From NCBI GenBank assembly GCA_046330315.1, contig JAXLSZ010000008.1:1-64000 (forward strand): a stretch of DNA of 64,000 nt, read 5' to 3'. Source of the stretch: JAXLSZ01 sp046330315 (lineage in GTDB: Bacteria > Actinomycetota > Thermoleophilia > Solirubrobacterales > 70-9). Below the pieces are notes generated by a model, which saw only the letters and a program-made list of their open reading frames with translations, was not told the origin of the DNA and made no database searches. Shown piece by piece: positions 58,752 to 64,000 of this stretch. The translations under genes were made by a program, and so were the position numbers. The first letter of the stretch is position 1, and each line of letters opens with the position of its first letter.

Positions 58752-59369
58752 ACCAAACGCGCGCGTGTCCTCGTCAACGACGACCAGCCTCTGGTTCGGA
58801 TCGGCGTGCGCGGCGTCCTCGGGCGGGAGTTCGAGCTGGAGGAGGTTCCCAGCCGCCACGAGACCGTCGAGATCATCCGCGACGTCGGGGGCTTCGACGT
58901 GGCGATCATCGACGCCTGCCCCTGGCGGGAGGGAAACGGCCACGAGCTCAGCGGCTATGAGACCGTGCGCCAGATCCGCGGCGCCGAGCCCGGCCTCGGC
59001 ATCGTCGTGCACGGCTCGCGCCCCGACCGCCAGCTCGCCGGCGCGGCGCTCTCGGCCGGTGCCTCCGCCTACATCGCCCACAGCACCGACCCCGAGAGCG
59101 TGGTGAAGGCGGTCAGGGCCGCGCTCGGCCAGCGCGAGTTCGTGGACCCGCGCGTTCCGCCCAAGGGCAGCCGGGGCAAGCTCACCCAGCGCCAGCGCCA
59201 GCTTCTTCAGATGCTGGCCGACGGCGAGCCGGCGACGGTCGCAGCCGAGGTGCTGGGGGTCAGCCAGGAGACGGTGAAGACCCACACCAAGAACATCCTC
59301 GCCCGACTCGGCGCCCGCAACCGCGCCAACGCGATCGCGATCGCGATGCGCGAGTCCCTGATCGAGTAG
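58749..59369 (+). CDS. NarL/FixJ-type response regulator
   Basis: About 206 aa if translation starts at CTG 58749. Receiver domain: RVLVNDDQPLVRIGVRGVL with the acidic pair, phospho-acceptor Asp in VAIIDACPWREGNG (about 55), then a LuxR helix-turn-helix (LTQRQRQLLQMLADGEPATV, VLGVSQETVKTHTKNILARL). The first standard start, GTG 58806, would delete beta-strand 1 and the acidic pair, so I prefer the CTG, which has GGAG 7 nt upstream. No histidine kinase is nearby. It converges on the repeat nest at 59393-59756. Confidence 0.85.
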   Translation: MTKRARVLVNDDQPLVRIGVRGVLGREFELEEVPSRHETVEIIRDVGGFDVAIIDACPWREGNGHELSGYETVRQIRGAEPGLGIVVHGSRPDRQLAGAALSAGASAYIAHSTDPESVVKAVRAALGQREFVDPRVPPKGSRGKLTQRQRQLLQMLADGEPATVAAEVLGVSQETVKTHTKNILARLGARNRANAIAIAMRESLIE

Positions 59370-59392
59370 CCCTCGGCCCCAGACCCCTCCAC

Positions 59393-59434
59393 CCAGGGAT
59401 CAGCCGCCCGGGGCCAGGGATCAGCCGCCCGGGG
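59393..59434. repeat. 21 bp tandem repeat (x2) and left terminal arm
   Basis: CCAGGGATCAGCCGCCCGGG at 59393 and 59414 (21 bp period). The 27 bp at 59418-59444 pair with 59730-59756 at 25 of 27 positions, forming the outer arms of the nest. Confidence 0.8.
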
Positions 59435-59437
59435 CCA

Positions 59438-59520
59438 GGGGTCCTGTCACCGGATGGGGCTCACCGGTCCTGCGGTGCAGTTGCTCCTCGGACCGGTCCA
59501 TCCCATCCGGCACCACCCGT
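59438..59520. repeat. Palindromic element, family C, diverged copy
   Basis: Shares GGGTCCTGTCAC and CATCCCAT with the 90 bp copies, but its inner stems are CCGGATGGG/CCCATCCGG and ACCGGTCC/GGACCGGT. The fold is kept while sequence changed on both sides, which suggests selection for structure. Confidence 0.75.
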
Positions 59521-59612
59521 GGCAGGGGCCGCTCATCATCCCGGCGGGGTGCCGGCGCCCGGCGGAGCCCGCCCGGCGAGGATCGTGGCCCGCAGCGGGG
59601 TGCGCCTCCTGC

Positions 59613-59702
59613 GGCGGGTGGCATGGGATGGGAGGACCCATTGCCGAGCACCCGCCGTGGAGCGCAGGCAATGGTGGGTCCCATCCCATGACAGGACCCG
59701 CC
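59613..59702. repeat. 90 bp palindromic element, family C, inverted near-identical copy
   Basis: Reverse complement of 24858-24947 with one difference in 90 bases. The similarity stops within about 4 bp outside the GGCGGGT/ACCCGCC ends. Confidence 0.9.
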
Positions 59703-59793
59703 GCCGGGGAGGCCGGTCCCGCGGGCCGAGGACCCCTGGCCCGGGGCGGCTGGTCCCGCGGGTGTGGCCGGGTGGCCGGGGCCGGGGAGGTAG

Positions 59794-60894
59794 CTAGATC
59801 CAGCCGCGGTCGCGGGCCGTGAGCACCGCCTGGGCGCGGTCCACGGCGCCGATCTTGCCGTAGACGTTGTGCAGGTGGGTGCGGATCGTCGAGACGGAGA
59901 GCTGCATCTCGCCCGCAATCTGCTTGTAGACCTTGCCCTCGGAGAGGTGGCGCAGGACGTCGAGCTCGCGGGCCGACAGCGGGCAGGGCTCGCTGGTGCG
60001 CGGCCCCTCCGGGCGCGGGTAGGGAACCTCGTAGAGGATCTCCCGCAACGCCTCGGGGCCGACGCCGCAACGCTCTGCCCCGGCCCGCAGGCGCTCCGAA
60101 GAGACCGCCTCGCCCTGCGAGTAGTGGGCGATCATGTCGGCCGCCGCGATCATCGCGGCGAGGCCGTCGGCGCTCTCGACGTGGTGGCGCTCGATCGCCA
60201 CGGCGACCCTCTGAGGGAGGTTCCAGCGACGGGCCAGGACGCCGCCGACCAGCGCGTGGTCGATCCCGAGCTGCTCGCGCTCGTCGCGCAGGCGCTGCTC
60301 TGGGGTGCGGGAGCCGGAGCTCAGGTGCGAGCGGTAGCCGGGGTGAAGCCGGGAGATGACCAGACGGCCGACGTCGTGCAGCAGGGCGACGACCGCCAGC
60401 TCGTCCCGATCGGCGAATCCGGTCGCCCTGGCGAGCTGGTCGGCCGCCCGCTGGGTGCAGAGAGCGTGGATCCGGAACTGCTCGGGGCGCAGCTCCCAGC
60501 CCCCGTTCGACTCCAGGAAGTCGTAGACGGGCGCGGTCCCGGCGATCGCCAGCACCCCGGAGGGCTTCAGCGAGTCCAGCGCCCCGGGAACGGTCGAGAC
60601 GGAGCCCGAGCTCTTGGTTCCACGGTTGGCGAAGCGCAGCACCGAGATGGTCAGCGCGACGTCGGACTCGACCACCTCGACGATCTCGCCGACCCGGGCG
60701 GTCTCGGCGGTGGCCGCGCGCATCACCCGCTCCCGCGACTCGAAGCAGACCGGGAAGCGTTCGACGGCCTCGAAGGCCTCCGCCAGCCTGCCCCCGGGCG
60801 CGGAGCCGCTCCGGCGCGGCGAGGCGGCCTTCCGCGGCAGCTCGTGGGCGGCCGAGCGCCCGTTGGCTTTGGTCTTGGTCTTCGTCGCTGCCAT
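59794..60894 (-). CDS. HDOD-domain protein fused to a LuxR-type DNA-binding domain
   Basis: 366 aa. Basic N-terminal tail (MAATKTKTKANGRS), HDOD domain about 35-270 with RFPVCFESRERVMRAATAE, LLHDVGRLVISRLHPGY and GVLARRWNLPQRVAVAIERHH, then a LuxR helix-turn-helix about 300-366 (LSARELDVLRHLSEGKVYKQ, MQLSVSTIRTHLHNVYGKIG). HDOD proteins act as signalling scaffolds, often related to HD-GYP output. Fusion to a DNA-binding domain makes this a possible one-component regulator. ATG at 60894; no strong ribosome binding site. Confidence 0.87.
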   Translation of the reverse strand: MAATKTKTKANGRSAAHELPRKAASPRRSGSAPGGRLAEAFEAVERFPVCFESRERVMRAATAETARVGEIVEVVESDVALTISVLRFANRGTKSSGSVSTVPGALDSLKPSGVLAIAGTAPVYDFLESNGGWELRPEQFRIHALCTQRAADQLARATGFADRDELAVVALLHDVGRLVISRLHPGYRSHLSSGSRTPEQRLRDEREQLGIDHALVGGVLARRWNLPQRVAVAIERHHVESADGLAAMIAAADMIAHYSQGEAVSSERLRAGAERCGVGPEALREILYEVPYPRPEGPRTSEPCPLSARELDVLRHLSEGKVYKQIAGEMQLSVSTIRTHLHNVYGKIGAVDRAQAVLTARDRGWI

Positions 60895-61082
60895 CTGGGA
60901 CGAAACGCCGGCCCGATCGGGCGCCGCACGTCGCGTAGCTGACTAATCGGCAGATCGGTCCCCGCGGTTTAGCCGTGGTCGGCGCCCGGCGGCGGTCGGG
61001 CCTCAGGCGTCAGCTGGTGCGTTTCGACACGAGTTCCGGCCTCGGATCGCCTCCCGGGCGCCGCGTCCCCGGGAGCGTGCGG

Positions 61083-62459
61083 TCAGGATGACGGATCGCC
61101 GCCGGCCAGCCGCGCGATCGCGGCGTCGAGGCGGGCCAGCGATCTCTCCCTCCCCAGCGCGGCGAGCGAGTCGAATATGCCCGGCGAGACGTCGGTCCCG
61201 GTGATCGCAACCCGGATCGGCTGGTAGAGCTTCCCCGGCTTGACGCCGAGGCGCTCGCTGAGCGGCCCGAGGGCCTCCTCCACCTCCTCCGCGCCGAAGG
61301 CCTCGCAACCTGCGAGCGCTCCGCGGGCGGCCTCGAGCAGGGGCAGCGCCTCCGGCTTCATGAACTTGCCCCAGGCCTTCTCGTCGGTCTCCGGTTCCTC
61401 GAAGAGGAAGCCGATCAGCGGCCACACCTCCTCCAGCGTCTGCGCCTTCTCCTGGGCGATCTCGCAGGCCCGTCCCAGGGACTCGTCGGGCTCGCGCCCG
61501 AGGTGGCGGGCGACCGCCGCGGTGTAGTCGCCCAGCGGCATCTCGCGCATGAACCGGCCGTTGATCCAGCGCAGCTTCCGCTCGTCGAAGATCGCCGCGG
61601 AGCGCCCCACGTCCTCGATCCGGAAGCGCTCGATCAGCTCCGCGGTGGACATCAGCGTGGTGTCGTCGGTGGTCCCCCATCCCAGCAGCGCCAGGTAGTT
61701 GCGGACCGCGGCGGGCAGGTAGCCGGCATCCCGAAGCTCCTGGACCGAGGCGGCGCCGTGGCGCTTGGAAAGCTTGCGGCCGTCCGGCCCGTGGAGCAGG
61801 GGCAGGTGCGCGTAGCGCGGGGCCGGCGCCTCCAGCGCGGCCAGCACGAGCAGCTGCTTGGGGGTGTTGGAGAGGTGGTCGTCGCCGCGGACCACGTCGG
61901 TGATCCCCATCTCGGCGTCGTCCACGGCGACCGCGAAGTTGTAGAGGACCGAGCCGTCGGCGCGGGCGATCACGAAGTCGTCCTGGCTGCGGTTGGGGAA
62001 GGAGACCCGGCCGCGGACCAAGTCCTCCACAGCCGTCTCCCCCTGGTCGGGAACCCGGAGCCGGACGGCCCCGCTCGCGCCCTCGGACGGAGTGCCGCGG
62101 TAGCCCCGGTCCGCCCCGTGGCGAGCCTTGTAGGCGCGCACCTCCTCGGAGGTGGCCGGATCGTGGTAGGCGGCGCCCGACTCCAGCAGGCGCGCCAGCG
62201 CGGAGGCGTGAGCGCCGGCCCGCGATGCCTGGGAGACCGGGCCCTCGTCGTAGTCGAGCTCCAGCCACTCCAGCGCGTCGAGGATCTGGGCGACGTTCTC
62301 GGGGGTCGAGCGCTCGCGGTCGGTGTCCTCGATGCGCAGCACGAGGGTGCCGCCGGCGCGCCGCGCGATCAGCCAGTTGTAAAGCGCGGTGCGGGCGCCG
62401 CCGATGTGCAGAGCGCCGGTCGGCGAGGGGGCGAACCTGACTCTGAGGTCTCCGCTCAC
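61083..62459 (-). CDS. gltX: Glutamyl-tRNA synthetase
   Basis: Class Ib synthetase of 458 aa. HIGH-type motif APSPTGALHIGGAR (about 10-23), RIEDTDRERS, VRGDDHLSNTPKQ and the KMSKS equivalent GRKLSKRHGA. Together with gatCAB in this window it would charge both tRNA(Glu) and tRNA(Gln), so a non-discriminating enzyme is likely (inference). GTG start at 62459, 24 bp after the upstream sugar dehydrogenase gene. Confidence 0.95.
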   Translation of the reverse strand: MSGDLRVRFAPSPTGALHIGGARTALYNWLIARRAGGTLVLRIEDTDRERSTPENVAQILDALEWLELDYDEGPVSQASRAGAHASALARLLESGAAYHDPATSEEVRAYKARHGADRGYRGTPSEGASGAVRLRVPDQGETAVEDLVRGRVSFPNRSQDDFVIARADGSVLYNFAVAVDDAEMGITDVVRGDDHLSNTPKQLLVLAALEAPAPRYAHLPLLHGPDGRKLSKRHGAASVQELRDAGYLPAAVRNYLALLGWGTTDDTTLMSTAELIERFRIEDVGRSAAIFDERKLRWINGRFMREMPLGDYTAAVARHLGREPDESLGRACEIAQEKAQTLEEVWPLIGFLFEEPETDEKAWGKFMKPEALPLLEAARGALAGCEAFGAEEVEEALGPLSERLGVKPGKLYQPIRVAITGTDVSPGIFDSLAALGRERSLARLDAAIARLAGGDPSS

Positions 62460-62483
62460 GGTGGCGGAGATGTTCCCACAGGC

Positions 62484-64000
62484 CTAGCGGCCCGGGTTCT
62501 GCTTGAGGGCGAGCTTCTTGGTCTTGGTGACCGGGGTCCCGCCCTTCGCCGTGAAGGTGACCCGGGCGCTCACGGTTGCCGACCCGCTGCTCGCCAGGCG
62601 ACGCTTGAGGCTCCCGTAGGGCCGCACGGCCACTCCCCAGGTGCCGCCCCGGCTGGCACGCGTGGTCGCGTTCCGGAGCCCGGATCCCTTCAGCGCCAGG
62701 ACGCCGGCCGCCCCGACCCTCGCGCTCAGCACCGCCGTCCCGCGTCTGCGGTCCAGTTTGGCGCCGGTGAAGCGGAACTGGCTCGAGGGCTCGATCCGCA
62801 GGATCGTCCCCTCGGTGGCGAGGATCTCGTAGACGCGGCCCGAGGAGTCCTCGCCGAAGGAGTTGAGGTCGTAGTAGTCCCGGGGGCCGAGGTCGGGCTC
62901 GGCGCGGTCGCTGCCGGCCGGGTTGGAGAGCTTCAGCGAGCGCACCTTGCCGCCGCAGTAGTCGCCGTAGAGCAGGCGTCCGAAGAGGTCTCCGAGGTTG
63001 GCGTCGCGCACCACGAAACCGGTGACGATCGCCGAGCAGCCCGAGCCGTCGGGGGGCTCGGGGTGCGGGTAGCTGAACACCGGGTCGGTGTATGCCGGGA
63101 TCCCCAGGCAGTAAGCGTTGCCCGCCGCCACCGATGGGTCGAAGCCCTCGCGGCACGGCCAGCCGTAGAAGAGGCCCTTGCCGCCGACCTTCCCGGCGCC
63201 CGGGCTCTTCGCGAAGTCGATCTCCTCGTTGGTGTCGTCGCCGACGTCGCCGATCACCAGGTCGCCGGTCAGGCGGTCGAAGCTGATCCTGTAGGGGTTG
63301 CGGAAGCCGTAGCTCCAGATCTCCGGCAGCGTGCCCGGGTCCCCGTCGGAGACGTAGGGGTTGTCGGACGGCACCGAGTAGCTCGCCGGCCCGGCCCCGT
63401 CGGGGTCCTCGGGGTCGATCCGCAGGATCTTGCCGCGCAGGTCGTTGAGGTACATGGCCTGCACGCCGGGGATCGAGTAGGGCGGGGTGTCGATCGTGTA
63501 GCCGTCCCCGGTGGAGACGTAGAGGTACCCGTCGGGGCCGAAGACCGCCCGGCCCATCCAGTGGTGGAAGTTGTTTGGGTGGGCGATCTTCAGGACCTGG
63601 CGCAGTGTGGAGAGCGGCGCCGTGCCTCCCGACGCGGTCAGCTCGGCCAGGTACTCGTAGCCGTCGGTGCCGCTGTAGGTGACGTAGAGGTGGCCGCTCT
63701 GGGCGAAGTCGGGGGCGAGGGCGATCGACTCCATCGCCTCCTCCCCGGCCCCAGTGCGGTCGCGGACCAGCGCGGAGAGGTCGGCCAGGAGGCTGGCGTG
63801 GCCGTCCTCGACCGTGTAGATGTGCCCGGCCCGGTCGGTGACGTAGAGGCGGTTGGGGTGGGCCGGGTCGGAGGCCAGGTCGGTGGGCTCGACCAGCACG
63901 TGGCTGGGCAGGAGCTGGTGGAGCGTCAGCGGCACCGTGCCGGCCGAGGCCCCGCCGGCCCAGAGGGCGGCGGATGCGATCAGGGCGGCCAGCGCCCCCC
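62484..64000 (-). CDS. PQQ-dependent sugar dehydrogenase-like secreted protein (5' end outside window)
   Basis: Soluble-glucose-dehydrogenase-type beta-propeller. The frame stays open to the window edge and encodes ALAALIASAALWAGGASAGT just upstream of 63935, a signal peptide, so GTG 63935 is not the real start. Propeller motifs: RAGHIYTVEDG, LAPDFAQSGHLYVTYS, GRAVFGPDGYLYVSTGDG, RGKILRIDPEDPDG, EIWSYGFRNPYRISFD, GDVGDDTNEEID. A C-terminal immunoglobulin-like Ser/Thr-rich region of about 110 residues follows. The sugar substrate is unknown. Confidence 0.88.
   Translation of the reverse strand, partial: GALAALIASAALWAGGASAGTVPLTLHQLLPSHVLVEPTDLASDPAHPNRLYVTDRAGHIYTVEDGHASLLADLSALVRDRTGAGEEAMESIALAPDFAQSGHLYVTYSGTDGYEYLAELTASGGTAPLSTLRQVLKIAHPNNFHHWMGRAVFGPDGYLYVSTGDGYTIDTPPYSIPGVQAMYLNDLRGKILRIDPEDPDGAGPASYSVPSDNPYVSDGDPGTLPEIWSYGFRNPYRISFDRLTGDLVIGDVGDDTNEEIDFAKSPGAGKVGGKGLFYGWPCREGFDPSVAAGNAYCLGIPAYTDPVFSYPHPEPPDGSGCSAIVTGFVVRDANLGDLFGRLLYGDYCGGKVRSLKLSNPAGSDRAEPDLGPRDYYDLNSFGEDSSGRVYEILATEGTILRIEPSSQFRFTGAKLDRRRGTAVLSARVGAAGVLALKGSGLRNATTRASRGGTWGVAVRPYGSLKRRLASSGSATVSARVTFTAKGGTPVTKTKKLALKQNPGR

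Larger units (their letters stand above)
59370..59793. other. 424 bp intergenic repeat nest without genes
   Basis: Between convergent LuxR-type genes. From left: a 21 bp tandem pair, a diverged family C palindrome (59438-59520), about 90 bp of unique sequence, an inverted near-perfect family C palindrome (59613-59702), and the inverted partner of the left end (59730-59756). No open frame here has coding character. Confidence 0.8.

Noticed and set aside
59454..59822. Overlapping short frames in the 59370-59793 gap as a small protein gene
   Set aside because: They run through palindromic repeats, no ribosome binding site or family is visible, and frames exist equally on both strands.

Overview
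The window is high-GC DNA densely packed with genes, many of them joined by 1-4 nt ATGA/GTGA/TTGA overlaps and starting with GTG. It carries a menaquinone pathway, GatCAB-dependent glutaminyl-tRNA synthesis, a PcrA helicase, SerA with a C-terminal ACT domain, delta-60 repeats and many starts lying 6-7 nt downstream of a TANNNT box. This fits an actinobacterium. The gene mix suggests a deep branch such as Thermoleophilia/Solirubrobacterales, but that placement is inference. No rRNA, tRNA, CRISPR array, transposase, integrase or prophage was found. The chromosome segment looks like core metabolism, apart from an unusual load of hairpin-forming intergenic repeats.

Layout. 1-1127: the C-terminal part of a class A penicillin-binding protein. 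11648-1173 (minus): a long branched-chain amino acid operon in the order XRE-cupin regulator, leuC, leuD, methyltransferase, leuB, ilvE, cimA, DegT aminotransferase, argH, DNA glycosylase. 11772-20192: a CAP protein, an SDR, a small membrane protein, leuA with a structured leader, an RTX-repeat protein, a quinone oxidoreductase, serA and a class V aminotransferase. 20328-22514: a DUF4389 protein, a cupin and ilvC. 22551-28777: menE facing menB-menA-menC-menD. 32646-29009 (minus): ilvB-ilvN-menF. 32734-39256: a UDP-sulfoquinovose synthase (SQD1 type), two tandem GT39-like membrane proteins, a delta-60 repeat protein, a relic of a third GT39 gene and a GT2 glycosyltransferase. 39274-40657: two SnoaL-like proteins and a zinc-ribbon membrane protein. 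40765/40870-44458: a DUF1800-DUF1501-cupredoxin operon. 44701-46026: a type II NADH dehydrogenase under a near-perfect operator palindrome. 46176-49339: gatC-gatA-gatB. 49377-53806: membrane proteins, a GMC oxidoreductase and folD. 53842-58618: pcrA, then cysE, cysK and an Rrf2 regulator. 58749-60894: two LuxR-type regulators converging on a 424 bp repeat nest. 61083-64000: gltX and a partial PQQ-type sugar dehydrogenase.

Function. Valine, leucine and isoleucine synthesis is nearly complete here: ilvBN, ilvC, leuA, leuCDB, ilvE, and cimA for a threonine-independent isoleucine route. ilvD is not in the window. Menaquinone synthesis has menF, D, C, E, B and A but no menH, menG or DHNA-CoA thioesterase. 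The NDH-2 enzyme would feed that quinone pool. Serine (serA plus aminotransferase) leads to cysteine (cysE, cysK, with a CymR-like regulator).

The most interesting non-coding signal is a set of four families of palindromic intergenic elements (A-D), each present in two or three copies. One 90 bp element has 89/90 identity between copies about 35 kb apart, plus a diverged copy whose stems differ by paired changes. The best coding-side oddities are three genes whose recognisable N-termini lie upstream of any ATG/GTG/TTG, and a Tam-like methyltransferase inside the leucine operon.
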